Under the pieces are notes generated by a model, which saw nothing but the letters and a program-made list of their open reading frames with translations, was not told where the DNA came from and made no database searches. DNA of 64,000 nt from positions 111,922,880-111,986,879 of the forward strand of contig NC_135497.1 of NCBI RefSeq assembly GCF_052857255.1, given 5' to 3'. Shown in pieces: positions 49,101 through 51,908 of this stretch. A program made the position numbers and the translations under genes. How positions within the stretch are numbered: position 1 is the first letter of the stretch; every line of letters begins with the position of its first letter. This stretch comes from Amblyomma americanum (taxonomy: Eukaryota > Arthropoda > Arachnida > Ixodida > Ixodidae).

Positions 49101-51908
49101 GATTACAAGAATAGTTGAGACAAAATAGTAAATATGTATTGAGCAGATGAATTACTTCCTTCAGTGAAGTTGCTACTTGCATCTCTCTGCACCTTGCCAG
49201 TGAGTTGGCAAGACTACCATGGCATCATTTGCATGCTGCTGCTAAGGGAAAGCAAGCTGTTTGTCCATTTCCATACTGCTAAGGGAAAGCAAGCTGTTTG
49301 TCTCTTATTATATTTTACCTTGCGAGTTCCTAGGTATTACCAAAGTCTGCTCATTGTCTAACGTTAGGCATGCTCTCATGCTTTTTGACGAACTCTTTGT
49401 CAGGAACAGGTTTCTCACACCTGTCGTCTCGGGATAAGTAATGTACACTGCATACCTTTGCAGTGCACCAGGCCCTTCTCTCCACTTAAAAATTAGTAAA
49501 GACTAGCATACATTGCTCAATGAATGGAAGTCCTGTTGAAATTTGATAACTTTGAATAAAAATTGCAAAATAAAAATGTCTTGGTTGTATTCTAGAAAAA
49601 AAAACATTCACATGTTGCAGTTTGAAATTCATGCTTTGTCACGACCAGTTTTTGTTTGTTACGACATAATACTGGTTTATTTGATAAAAATGCTGTGAAT
49701 TGGGCGTATTGGCACATACAGTATTTACGTGCATAATTTGTGCACATTTTTTTCCCTTTAGATTAAGGCTTGAAAAGGGGGGTGCGCAAATGCATGGCGA
49801 TATTGCGAAGATGCCCTAAAAAACTCTGCAAAGGTCATAACATGCAATATATACTGTATATTGCCATCTATACATCGACACTCCTACTCTTACCCCCTGC
49901 CGGCCAAAAAAAGTTGACTCCAGATATAAGACGCATGTCCCCTCCCACCCCGCCCCACATTGTGTAGGTCCCCGTGAGATGGCATGAAGGCACGTGCAGA
50001 GCTGAAAGCAATAAATGCGGAATGATAAAGTCATGAAGGCGGTAGTCGGAGGCAAATGGAGATAAAGGCGATAAAGTGGCGCCTTCGCATGTGGTCCGGC
50101 TGACTAGCGGCAAACCGAATAGCAAACGGTTCAGTAATTCTGGATTCCAGCGCATGCCGGAGGTTACCAGAAGCTTACGCTCACAACTGTTCATCCGGGA
50201 AAGTAGTGCCAGTGCGAGCAAGCCGGGTAAACGGCACCCAATTCATCCCCTCGCCACTCACACCTTTCTTAGCTGTACATGGCAACGCAGCCATGCCAAC
50301 CTTCTCAAGCCTGCCTTGCACGCACCTGCGTGCATGCAGCCCTCTTCAGGACTAGAAATGCATTCTGATTTCACAATTCCCCGTGCGACAGGTTGTTTGC
50401 TTTACGTGTCAGCACGCCTTCCATTGCCCTCTCAGGCAGAGAGCTGGGCTATTTGCACATGCATAGATGATAACCTTGGCTCGGACAGCACATAAATTTA
50501 TGAAACATTCACAATAAATGTAGGAAGTTCTGTGCTCATCCTTGTCCCCGTCCATTGTCCTGTTTTTCATACTGCTGTCATTTTTTCAACAGATCTATTT
50601 GCTTTACCTTTTTCATAATGCCCATTGATATTTTTACTCATGCATTCGAGATCTATCAAAATATGACTAGCACTTGGTTACAAGCTCCAACTGCCAAAGT
50701 TTTCAAAATTTGTGCCAGTAACTAAAGCAGGATCAATAAAATGCACATAATTATTGTTGAGAGAAATATTTCGTGGTCTTCATATATTTTTCTTTTTGAC
50801 AATCAAAAATATCTTTGTGTGGCCCTTGAAGTCTCACTCAGCCTTTCGTGCAAGCTAGCTTGTGTAGTGCAATATCTAAAAGTATCAGTTATTTTGGAAG
50901 ATTCATGTCACACAAAATTTCAATAGGTGCTGTGTGTTATTTGCCACTTATCTCAAAAGATTTTCGTGGCGAAATTCAGATAACCTGAAATCTGGTCTAA
51001 GGAAAACTCAAAAAGAAAGACCGGCCAGCAGTTTCGGTAGCCCGCAGATGTTGCCGCAAACCATCAAGAAAGTCTGCACTTCTTGGCACTGTGGACAACT
51101 CTGTGCTTCATGCAATTACGGCACCATCTGCTGGTGAGGCAAGGACATTGTCCAATACAGACCAAGAGGGGGGACATGCGGGAAGGAGAAAGAAAGCTTC
51201 TCCCACCCATACCTTGTAGGGGTTGGCGCCATCTGAATTATGGCAGAGGTGATGAGGGCCACTGCCGCTGTAGCATTAACAACATGATCACGCGCTCATC
51301 TTTGGCAGCCGTGTTTCTTGTGCTCGCATGCCTCAGCACAAACTACTTTTTTTATAATGAAGTGTCCGGCTTGCATAATGAAGTTATCATTGCAAAATAA
51401 AAAGAGATGGAGGGCTTAAGTCTTAAATCTTGGTACCTTAGTTTTTCTGGGACAGTCTGTCTCAAATTTTTCTAGCCTAGCTTTTTTTATGGCTTGATGA
51501 CGGTTCACTGTATGTGCTTTCTTGTTACAAAGGGCAGTTCCAGCTTCCATCTTTGCCCAATAGATTTTTCCCTCTAGCATTACCTTTTCCTTCTGTTTCC
51601 ATCAGTCCTTCCCCCTTTTGAGTGGCTTGCCAACAGGAATGTGTGCATAGATTGGTATTGCATGGTGTTTCAGGAGTGAAGTAAGCGTACGCTCCACACA
51701 TGGGACACACATCATCTTCCTGCAAAATGATGCTGGCTATGCTCGCTGGGGCCCCACCCCCGAGCGGCTGGATGCCCTGCGCGAAAGCTACCGGCCTGGC
51801 CTGGACCGCGACCGAGAGGTTGCTGCAGAGGCAGTGCCCGTGTCCTCATTGCCGTCAAAGGACACGCCGCCCAAGGACTTGCCTCTTGGGCCTCCCAAGT
51901 TGATCTAA
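939..51908 (+). CDS. PCIF1: PCIF1 (CAPAM), cap-adjacent m6Am RNA methyltransferase, 3' eight exons
   Basis: Family role: SAM-dependent nuclear enzyme that N6-methylates 2'-O-methyladenosine next to the mRNA cap; it binds Ser5-phosphorylated RNA polymerase II tail through an N-terminal WW domain. Seen here: eight exons whose phases join without a break (163, 176, 87, 189, 93, 101, 75 and 235 nt), giving 372 codons and TAA. The helical region (exons 1-2) leads into the methyltransferase core ([19 protein letters not shown] in exon 4, catalytic NPPF in exon 5) and the family C-terminal block ([18 protein letters not shown] in exon 8). Vertebrate PCIF1 is about 700 residues, so roughly the N-terminal half including the WW domain lies before the window. 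Introns are 4839, 3583, 14175, 3092, 6144, 11930 and 6088 bp and hold most of the transposons listed here. No frameshift or stop was found in any exon. Confidence in family is very high; exact donor choice in exon 4 is the least certain detail. Confidence 0.93.
1219..2350 (+). mobile_element. non-autonomous pogo/Tigger-like DNA transposon
   Basis: Both ends read CAGTAAAAGCTCGTTAATTC as inverted repeats (about 25 bp, perfect over most of it) and are flanked by TA (1217-1218, 2351-2352), the Tc1/mariner/pogo target duplication. A second inner copy of the GGTTAATTCGAAC motif follows the left end. The interior keeps a degenerate open stretch (1577-1930, +) with [14 protein letters not shown] and [13 protein letters not shown], resembling the acidic C-terminal tail of Tigger/CENP-B-type transposases; the catalytic core is missing, so this is an internal-deletion derivative. 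Confidence 0.82.
2801..3582. mobile_element. TIR-bounded element, pogo-like remnant
   Basis: CTGGATATATCGAAC at 2801-2815 is repeated inverted at 3568-3582. A further pogo-type end (CAGTCAAACATTGATGTAAC) begins near 2842, and TTCGATA motifs recur at about 3442, 3473 and 3537, so two related elements may be superimposed. The middle (2950-3130) is GC-rich, unlike the flanks. No transposase is recognisable. Confidence 0.55.
3583..4756. other. intron sequence without recognised feature
   Basis: AT-rich, with a poly-T run at 4151-4166. Short ORFs here are not supported by codon use or similarity. Confidence 0.4.
4522..4578. repeat. short tandem duplication, period about 31 bp
   Basis: Two copies of GTTGTTTGTATTTGTTTATT plus TATTAC, separated by five bases. 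Probably a replication-slippage product. Confidence 0.7.
4757..5315. mobile_element. foldback element: long near-palindrome in a PCIF1 intron
   Basis: The left arm (about 4757-5015) and right arm (about 5075-5315) are inverted copies of each other over most of their length. Landmarks pair in mirrored order: AAAATTTTCCCGTCT / AGACGGGAAAATTTT, GTGCACAGGGCTTGTGTATT / AATACCCAAGCACTGTGTGC, GGTACTTACTTAGTTCAGCC / GGTTGAACCAGGTAAGTACC, and GGCACCATC / GATGGCACC. Arms differ by substitutions and small gaps. No ORF of interest. If transcribed with the PCIF1 pre-mRNA it would form a hairpin of about 240 bp. Confidence 0.8.
5316..5940. other. intron sequence without recognised feature
   Basis: Contains poly-A and simple stretches and a moderately GC-rich patch at 5640-5780; nothing coding was recognised. 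Confidence 0.4.
5941..6116 (+). CDS. PCIF1: PCIF1 exon 2 in window
   Basis: The acceptor GTGCAG is followed by AG, which completes the GAG codon split by the previous intron. Encodes [20 protein letters not shown] to NTLYFQKL and ends in phase 0 before GTGAGC. The block with CYPV and LRYKGEVV corresponds to the conserved segment before the catalytic domain. Confidence 0.92.
7145..7937. mobile_element. pogo-like MITE
   Basis: The left end TCCAGTGAAACCTCGTTAT and the inverse of the right end TCCAGTCAAACCTCGTTAT differ at one base. The CCTCGTTATA-GCGAA type end is characteristic of Tigger-like elements. The flanks are not a clean TA. The interior includes a second TTCGATATA motif near 7830 and no transposase. 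Confidence 0.7.
7938..9699. other. intron sequence with one small tandem duplication
   Basis: AT-rich. GTAGCCTTTTT followed by CCCATAAAA and ACGTTTGTTC occurs at 9217-9265 and again, diverged, at 9273-9321 (period about 56 bp). A small inverted pair around 8700-8770 (CTGGAAAAGTAAGAAGCAGA with its mirror) was also seen. No exon fits here. Confidence 0.5.
9700..9786 (+). CDS. PCIF1: PCIF1 exon 3 in window
   Basis: Acceptor TTCATCTAG, donor GTATGT, 29 complete codons in phase 0. Encodes [20 protein letters not shown] then VWCMVKRYQ, the conserved LPRVWC..KRYQ block of the family. Confidence 0.93.
10079..11010 (-). pseudogene. decayed Tigger/pogo-like transposase
   Basis: Three short minus-strand fragments in different frames lie in transposase order. 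At 11008-10781, [20 protein letters not shown] and AVERW match the CENP-B-type DNA-binding region. At 10764-10504 there is a middle remnant. At 10401-10078, [20 protein letters not shown] and [10 protein letters not shown] match the acidic tail. Multiple frameshifts and lost segments make it non-functional. Lies in the 14-kb intron, just left of the nested LINEs. Confidence 0.65.
11532..11542. repeat. target-site duplication, 3' side of the intact LINE
   Basis: ACTTGCTTGCA, identical to 17250-17260; adjoins the ATGG-type tail directly. Confidence 0.85.
11606..15172 (-). CDS. LINE ORF2 protein: AP endonuclease, reverse transcriptase, RNase H, 1188 aa
   Basis: Enzyme for target-primed reverse transcription. 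Order: APE-type endonuclease (about residues 1-230; [33 protein letters not shown]). RT (about 430-720) shows [45 protein letters not shown] and FYADD near residue 656. RNase H (about 930-1060) shows [33 protein letters not shown] and [15 protein letters not shown], with its acidic residues retained. A C-terminal CX2C..H..C element is near 1120 ([17 protein letters not shown]). RNase H after RT points to the I clade. The ORF2 ATG lies inside the end of ORF1 in a different frame, in the strong context CACCATGG. No stop or frameshift. Confidence 0.94.
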   Translation of the reverse strand: MAPHQQIEVWQWNCRGFRRKRGNLQLHIQNLDSKPDIIALQEASGSVKLPGFKTFTPPEIDRGGILGVFTAVLVHRNTTVIQHTIDSSREDYVLLEILPKRKDDKSLFVLNVYSSPKDKGVGLPDLLIKTQRLAARSQLIVVGDFNAPHPEWGYIRASPKGNKLWQVAQDLRWTILNNPLDHTRIGNSVSIDTSPDLTFVNGIRDAQWVNTGQPLGSDHYILSTIFSAAKHKDTVKGTRVTDWDRFRQYRNDIVNGEIEDLGAWIDTLKQAVKSTTEEVPTAEEGFTADSRLLHMWEAHASLLRRWRKQRHNGVLRRKMAKLEREIEAYTLELQCQQWGQICDRMNGQFGCKKTWQLLRHLLDPAATKSAQKGQMARLVHRYQGTIGEFIHELRSRYINREAGGCLPDYSGEENLELDADFTVAEVEFAMGQLRSTSAAGPDGVTNKMLRNLDFKSVGALTNLMNKYWAAGEIPPEWKHARITFIPKPGKKLCIENLRPISLTSCLAKLMEHVVLNRLQGYVEDNELIPETMIGFRANLSTQDVMLQLKKDVVDPGYGTGTKAILGLDLTKAFDNVTHEAILRNLSDIGPGGRTFRYIRSFLEGRTAEIVVGEMKSDPFPLGGRGTPQGSVLSPFLFNLALIKIPPRLQGISGLKHTFYADDITLWVTRGSDAQLEETLQQAVDIVEELAGEAGLSCSQPKSELFVLRDKPRGIHARHYTPPPPLEVKVGGVPVAEVQTIRILGMYLQTNRKNSESLQRLKNTVNATMRLIRRIANRKRGVKEKDLCKLVQAFVLSRIVYATPYLKLDAAEKGKVEAMIRQAYKAALGLPQNASTERLLGLGVHNTLEELREAHLVMQLGRLSKTKAGRDILERIGIGVDVPAGDTKIQMRREMHKGLYIKPLPKNMHPIHHEDRRKARAKALHAKYGKYNGAVYVDVAEYKDKDAFAIAVVDGRGRLIASGSVKTRSPETAEEAAIALAMTSSNADLIFSDSKTAIRNLARGRISVTAARLLNRATERGITETEIVWVPAHSGNPGNETAHMNARGFVSRVGELDVPGRSTRDGLVSFHDITNHFRLERRIYPPPDKQLVKAQECVWRRLQTRCFFNPYVLSKIYPDIPPECKWCHELATYDHILWSCSIAPPPADIMRDPSLEQWEAVLASSDPVVQTRAVEWATQVAVSHGLMAI
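15150..16931 (-). CDS. LINE ORF1 protein (gag-like, zinc knuckles and coiled coils), 593 aa
   Basis: RNA-binding nucleic-acid chaperone of an I-like LINE. The first third is the gag-like core. A CCHC knuckle follows at about residues 245-258 ([14 protein letters not shown]), with further Cys/His clusters ([28 protein letters not shown]). A basic Ser/Arg/Lys-rich stretch ([20 protein letters not shown]) is next. Two coiled-coil segments follow: [20 protein letters not shown] and [20 protein letters not shown]. Start chosen as the first of two adjacent Met codons after AAAG. Its last 23 bases overlap the start of ORF2. Confidence 0.9.
   Translation of the reverse strand: MMEYSVEGESITPEEFEAGEWAWVLKAQDRFKKTVYGDHTESRPTEKQAGSDGRQTHGAAQVKRGKAPVWKKRGPFLQMPAKDFKVVCRPKNWDLSIVTPRELGCALRAAAKLTNATAVEEDLVRVNERNNTMTVSTPCMNRSGAYANVKTLQLGGRDLAVSAYVAAPENSVRGVIYNAYNGCPLAEIRAGFLKRNEDMEILDARPLGKSKAIQITFGGKRVPRQVIYWNCLYDVIPYRELVETCYNCRRVGHRADVCYRPKTNLGRRCGKEHPAPPEGESLTCTPDCIVCHGTHSTGSRNCKFRLARQQPTGLQQSNEDKSQTGKEERRSRPRKRSSSGARGDSKSRDRSASFPPLPGPEPGKGGGQGSGHGRSPSATRKKVSWPNAGSQNETAREKELQRQLLQQAETIKKMEARIAEMERALIPGRVDRVQTPLAQAPQQAAQANASRVDDNTAMEVEKVENRGTVKRPPPADEGARAKRVAETSAADTPQPVFTVTCLKRDMLTLAERAGKLEERQDRLDRRVDRIEARLGNIEERLDAFTNDMRGFQTQVMDMFKQLNAMLEVRLPPVVGQEPMLVNLGLHHGPSPAN
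16932..17249 (-). promoter_or_regulatory. 5' UTR / internal promoter region of the intact LINE
   Basis: About 318 bases between the target-site duplication and ORF1. GC-rich near ORF1, with a poly-A-like run on the minus strand at 17245-17232. I-like LINEs carry an internal pol II promoter here; no motif could be confirmed by eye. Confidence 0.5.
17250..17260. repeat. target-site duplication, 5' side of the intact LINE
   Basis: ACTTGCTTGCA, identical to 11532-11542; fixes the LINE 5' end at 17249, so the element is not 5'-truncated. Confidence 0.85.
17356..18518 (+). pseudogene. ORF1 (gag-like) relic of the Jockey-like LINE
   Basis: The first open stretch, to 17907, contains [32 protein letters not shown] and [20 protein letters not shown], an RRM-like gag core. 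Directly after, in a shifted frame around 17915-18060, come zinc-knuckle spacings ([33 protein letters not shown]). A third frame (18006-18518) gives [20 protein letters not shown] and ADVVRRG and a Pro/Ser-rich tail. At least one frameshift and one stop break it. Role in living relatives: RNA-binding ORF1 protein. Confidence 0.72.
18551..20780 (+). pseudogene. ORF2 (endonuclease-RT) relic of the Jockey-like LINE
   Basis: Starts 32 bases after ORF1. The endonuclease part shows [14 protein letters not shown] and [12 protein letters not shown], then, after a frameshift near 18820, [14 protein letters not shown] and [11 protein letters not shown] pieces are [12 protein letters not shown] / [12 protein letters not shown] (19934-20146), [13 protein letters not shown] and YVDDLQIA (20386-20652), then [20 protein letters not shown]. 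Several stops and frameshifts separate them. A 17-bp duplication (GGCCACATACTGTTC) occurs at about 19053-19085. Confidence 0.8.
20781..21129. other. short unassigned stretch after the old LINE
   Basis: Sequence changes character abruptly at about 20780, where the RT similarity ends. No TIR, tail or coding match was recognised. Confidence 0.35.
21130..21548. mobile_element. TA-flanked MITE, family A copy 1
   Basis: The right end reads CCAAGATTCTACTG then TA; the left end AGAATCTTGGTGATAC is its inverse. Shares interior motifs with the copy at 25001-25476: ATCTCAC..GGGTC near the left, CAGAA.(T)CATGAAAAATGC.TTCACAC, and a CATTGGCAA.GTGCGG repeat. The left boundary is blurred. Confidence 0.68.
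22145..22165 (+). repeat. isolated pogo/Tigger-like terminal repeat
   Basis: CATTATAAGTGGGCTTGACTG followed by TA. The same terminal sequence ends the Tigger remnant at 43644. The matching left end was not found, so only the 3' tip is claimed. Confidence 0.5.
22407..23310 (-). mobile_element. 5'-truncated non-LTR retrotransposon, RT C-terminal end and tail
   Basis: Minus strand. From 23280 downward, [20 protein letters not shown] then, past a [21 protein letters not shown], and from 23100 [20 protein letters not shown] with [11 protein letters not shown]. This is the typical C-terminus of arthropod LINE ORF2 (alignment QKRALRII..., YGQR.L.YQGVK.WN.I). The open stretch 23181-22909 ends with SLKTFFFQK. 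About 480 bp of 3' UTR follow, then AATAAA (reverse of 22425-22430) and a GAATT-type repeat tail at about 22420-22407. Confidence 0.75.
23311..23922. other. intron sequence without firm feature
   Basis: Contains a tRNA-like stretch at 23508-23600 discussed among the rejected items. Nothing else was recognised. Confidence 0.4.
23923..23958 (+). promoter_or_regulatory. homopolymeric polypyrimidine tract of PCIF1 exon 4
   Basis: Nine C, one T, fifteen C and eleven T lead directly into CAG and the exon. It is the acceptor tract of a confidently assigned exon, and it is unusually pure. Confidence 0.75.
23962..24150 (+). CDS. PCIF1: PCIF1 exon 4 in window (methyltransferase core)
   Basis: 63 codons, starting [10 protein letters not shown] after a C- and T-homopolymer acceptor. 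Carries the very conserved [19 protein letters not shown] and [12 protein letters not shown]. The reading frame of the next exon requires the donor TAT|GTAGGG; the better-looking AGG|GTATGT four bases upstream would put the next exon out of frame. Confidence 0.9.
24151..25000. other. intron sequence without recognised feature
   Basis: AT-rich; no exon, TIR or coding similarity recognised. Confidence 0.4.
25001..25476. mobile_element. TA-flanked MITE, family A copy 2
   Basis: The left end CAGTAGAGCCTTGATGATAC follows TA (24999-25000); the right end GTATCATTGAGATTCTACTC precedes TA. The interior matches copy 1 in the same orientation. Ends beginning CAGT with TA duplication indicate a pogo/Tc1-type family. 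Confidence 0.75.
26495..27099 (+). mobile_element. TA-flanked MITE, family B copy 1 (left end missing)
   Basis: The right end GTGTGCAAATTGCGCGAATA then AATGCGG is followed by TA. The interior shares GATGGCATGATGGCACGGGC, AAGCAATTAACGTGCAGCGATAC and a poly-T near the right end with the copies at 28583, 46969 and 49719. The outermost left part could not be found. Confidence 0.65.
27150..27170. repeat. poly-G run (21)
   Basis: Uninterrupted G run 72 bp upstream of PCIF1 exon 5. Similar runs occur at 28460-28482 (G) and 47147-47178 (C with one A). Prone to assembly error and able to form G-quadruplex in the pre-mRNA. Confidence 0.9.
27243..27335 (+). CDS. PCIF1: PCIF1 exon 5 in window (NPPF catalytic motif)
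   Basis: 31 codons in phase 0 between TTTTCAG and GTTTGT. Encodes [20 protein letters not shown] and [16 protein letters not shown] is the (N/D)PP(F/Y/W) signature of N6-adenine methyltransferases, which places the adenine in the active site. Confidence 0.95.
27336..28459. other. intron sequence without recognised feature
   Basis: AT-rich left half with A runs at 27838-27845; no coding or transposon similarity recognised. Confidence 0.4.
28460..28482. repeat. poly-G run (23)
   Basis: Uninterrupted G run in the intron between PCIF1 exons 5 and 6, about 100 bp left of family B copy 2. Confidence 0.9.
28583..29275 (+). mobile_element. TA-flanked MITE, family B copy 2 (complete)
   Basis: The left end CCGTATTTACTCACGGAATT follows TA (28581-28582). 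The right end AATTATGTGAGTAAATATGG is its approximate inverse and precedes TA. Length 693 bp. The interior has the family marker GGATGGCATGACAGCATGTG and AAGCAATGAACACAC.ACGATAC. No transposase remains. Confidence 0.8.
29389..30312 (+). mobile_element. deleted pogo/Tigger-like transposon with an open HTH ORF
   Basis: Perfect terminal repeats CAGTCGAACCCCGCTACAAC..GAA on the left and their inverse ending GTTGTAGCGGGGTTCGACTG on the right, flanked by TA (29387-29388, 30313-30314). A second inner repeat, GCTTCAACGAA, sits inside each end. The 924-bp length is well short of an autonomous element (usually over 2 kb). The close match of the ends suggests a fairly young insertion. Confidence 0.88.
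29868..30188 (+). CDS. short Tigger-derived ORF: CENP-B-like HTH joined to transposase tail, 106 aa
   Basis: Starts [20 protein letters not shown], the N-terminal helix-turn-helix that binds Tigger/pogo ends (KRK.LSLEEK is typical), continuing [13 protein letters not shown]. It then jumps in frame to the acidic C-terminal region ([20 protein letters not shown]). The DDE catalytic core is absent. Start chosen at 29868 because the HTH begins there and the context is GAGCATGG. AATAAA follows the stop at about 30188. It could be inert or could act as an end-binding repressor; expression is unknown. Confidence 0.6.
   Translation: MATLSGKRKFLSLEEKARIISAASSDRKKGDVAADLHGCCSGDAAAEDASALLPALHVMDAFDTIHAFIRAHDDDIAMQLLAECETLTTTLMSTERTQAELTEFFL
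30396..30630 (+). repeat. tRNA-like SINE candidate
   Basis: An A-box-like TGGTGCAGTGG followed after about 100 bases by a B-box-like GGTTTCGGTTCCC, then a GC-rich body (CAAGGTCGCGTGACTTG). The layout fits the tRNA-derived SINEs known in ticks (for example Ruka), but no second copy or tail was found in this window, so assignment is tentative. Confidence 0.35.
30631..31655. other. intron sequence, partly GC-rich, no firm feature
   Basis: Continuation of the GC-rich block to about 30830, ending with a TATAAAA motif; then ordinary intron sequence. No transposase or exon was recognised before the Harbinger relic. Confidence 0.35.
31656..32045 (+). pseudogene. PIF/Harbinger-type transposase fragment (HARBI1-like)
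   Basis: One frame reads [20 protein letters not shown], then [20 protein letters not shown] and [20 protein letters not shown]. The LRFY..G.FQ..G...NVSQPT..R spacing is the conserved helical region N-terminal to the HARBI1 catalytic domain. The frame degenerates right after (a shifted frame keeps FYPIDEAS), and the DDE residues are missing. Confidence 0.68.
32046..33479. other. intron sequence without recognised feature
   Basis: No exon, TIR or coding similarity recognised between the Harbinger relic and PCIF1 exon 6. Confidence 0.4.
33480..33580 (+). CDS. PCIF1: PCIF1 exon 6 in window
   Basis: Acceptor CCTTGCAG, donor GTAAGC; ends in phase 2. Encodes [20 protein letters not shown] then [13 protein letters not shown]. 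The SFIVF beta-strand and FPDFRDP turn follow the catalytic motif in PCIF1. Confidence 0.93.
33950..34329. mobile_element. TA-flanked MITE, family A copy 3
   Basis: The left end AGTAGAATCTTGGTGATATG (first C changed to T) follows TA; the right end TTGGTGAGAGTCTACTG precedes TA (34330-34331). Interior order resembles the other two copies in inverted orientation. It lies just right of PCIF1 exon 6 and 263 bp left of the Ty3-type element. Confidence 0.72.
34593..35259 (-). repeat. 3' LTR of the Ty3-type element
   Basis: About 667 bp, starting TGTGGGGATACACGCGAATC on the minus strand; AATAAA at the reverse of 34759-34764. It lies directly downstream of the polypurine tract. Confidence 0.88.
35260..35274 (-). 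promoter_or_regulatory. polypurine tract
   Basis: Minus strand AAGGAGGGGGGGA immediately before the 3' LTR, the expected position of the plus-strand primer. Confidence 0.85.
35275..36223 (-). other. 3' region of the Ty3-type element between integrase and polypurine tract
   Basis: About 950 bp, GC-rich in the middle, open in several frames on both strands over long stretches (for example 35944-35378 minus and 35482-36096 plus). The minus frame is Arg/Pro/Ala-rich and basic, with no membrane segment; none of the frames resembles a known envelope or accessory protein. Probably untranslated. Confidence 0.45.
36224..39940 (-). pseudogene. pol of the Ty3-type element: PR, RT, RNase H, integrase, with five in-frame stops
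   Basis: A single frame from 39940 to 36224. Protease: active site [43 protein letters not shown] and YLDD. RNase [19 protein letters not shown] linker carries [16 protein letters not shown]. Integrase: HH-CC zinc region ([17 protein letters not shown]) and DDE core ([25 protein letters not shown]). The C-terminal part ([23 protein letters not shown]) matches Ty3 integrase tails. Breaks: stops at 39200-39202, 37946-37948, 37619-37621, 37325-37327 and 36845-36847. No frameshift was detected between these stops. Confidence 0.88.
39850..41153 (-). pseudogene. gag of the Ty3-type element, frameshifted
   Basis: Capsid-like open stretch from 41153 ([35 protein letters not shown]). The frame runs out of register near 40385 and ends at 40167, while the correct continuation is open in another frame from 40437 to 39850 and carries the nucleocapsid knuckle [14 protein letters not shown]. 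One frameshift thus splits gag. The downstream protease frame overlaps the end of gag by about 90 bases in yet another frame, as expected for gag-pol frameshifting. Confidence 0.8.
41210..41227 (-). promoter_or_regulatory. primer binding site, tRNA-Lys type
   Basis: Minus strand TGGCGCCCAATGTGGGGC lies 15 bases inside the 5' LTR. It is complementary to the 3' end of tRNA-Lys (the Lys1,2 site) with one mismatch, so minus-strand DNA synthesis would be primed by that tRNA. Confidence 0.82.
41243..41897 (-). repeat. 5' LTR of the Ty3-type element
   Basis: About 655 bp, starting TGTGGGGATACACACGAATC on the minus strand; matches 34593-35259 throughout. Contains AATAAA (reverse of 41413-41418), the likely polyadenylation signal of the R region. 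The inner boundary is set by where similarity between LTRs ends. Confidence 0.88.
41898..43059. other. intron sequence right of the Ty3-type element
   Basis: No target-site duplication partner, exon or transposase was recognised. It may be decayed interior of the Tigger remnant that follows. Confidence 0.35.
43060..43644 (+). mobile_element. Tigger-like transposon 3' remnant
   Basis: Begins with decayed transposase tail similarity ([13 protein letters not shown], then frameshifted remnants and an acidic [12 protein letters not shown] stretch) and ends AAGTGGGCTTGACTG followed by TA. The terminal repeat is the same as at 22145-22165. The left end was not found. Confidence 0.55.
43647..45317. 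other. intron sequence without recognised feature
   Basis: AT-rich; no exon, TIR pair or coding similarity recognised. Confidence 0.4.
45318..45380 (+). repeat. LINE 3'-tail relic
   Basis: GGGAGAGGCCTTTGCCCTGC followed by AGTGGGTGTAGTCAGGCTGG and a short GATGATGAA tail: the 3' end style of tick non-LTR elements with a (TGA)n tail. Only the last 60 bases survive. Confidence 0.55.
45511..45585 (+). CDS. PCIF1: PCIF1 exon 7 in window
   Basis: Begins with one base that completes the Arg codon left open by exon 6, then [20 protein letters not shown] and HIMP; ends phase 2 before [19 protein letters not shown] is the family block. The intron before it contains the whole Ty3-type element. Confidence 0.92.
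47369..48260. mobile_element. TTAA-ended MITE inserted in family B copy 3
   Basis: Ends TTAAAGGGACTATGCAA and its perfect inverse TTGCATAGTCCCTTTAA, 17 bp each, with TTAA at both tips as in piggyBac-type target sites. 892 bp. The interior is GC-rich with open frames on both strands (for example 47737-48051) but no transposase similarity. Confidence 0.8.
48282..48458. repeat. imperfect palindrome of about 177 bp
   Basis: The left arm AAACTGCTTGTTAGC...AGCGAGAATAGCCACATGCG...ACAAGTT is mirrored by AACTTGTGCACACGCGGTTA...TTCTCGCTGG...GCTAACAAGCAGTTT, with arms of about 75 bp around a 26-bp loop. It lies right of the TTAA MITE and within family B copy 3; other family copies lack it, so it may be a fourth insertion. 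Confidence 0.75.
49238..49302. repeat. tandem duplication, period 38 bp
   Basis: CTGCTAAGGGAAAGCAAGCT plus GTTTGTC occurs at 49238-49264 and 49276-49302. Confidence 0.85.
49719..50335 (+). mobile_element. TA-flanked MITE, family B copy 4 (right end missing)
   Basis: The left end CAGTATTTACGTGCATAATT follows TA. The interior follows copy 2 closely (AAAACTCTGCAAAGGTCATA, AATATATACTGTATATTGCC, GATGGCATGAAGGCACGTGC). Similarity fades near 50335 before the expected right terminus. Confidence 0.7.
50336..51673. other. intron sequence without recognised feature
   Basis: AT-rich left part, GC-richer patch at 51100-51260. No exon, TIR or coding similarity recognised before the terminal PCIF1 exon. 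Confidence 0.4.
51674..51908 (+). CDS. PCIF1: PCIF1 terminal coding exon
   Basis: Acceptor GTGTTTCAG; the first base completes an Arg codon, then [39 protein letters not shown] and a low-complexity tail rich in D, E, P and K ending PLGPPKLI and TAA. FLQND..Y.RW.PTPERL is the family C-terminal block; the variable tail after it is usual. Confidence 0.93.

Noticed and set aside
49717..50335. Idea that the family B repeats carry a hidden gene
   Set aside because: All four copies have stops in every frame at different places, so shared open stretches such as around 50076-50495 are not conserved coding sequence.
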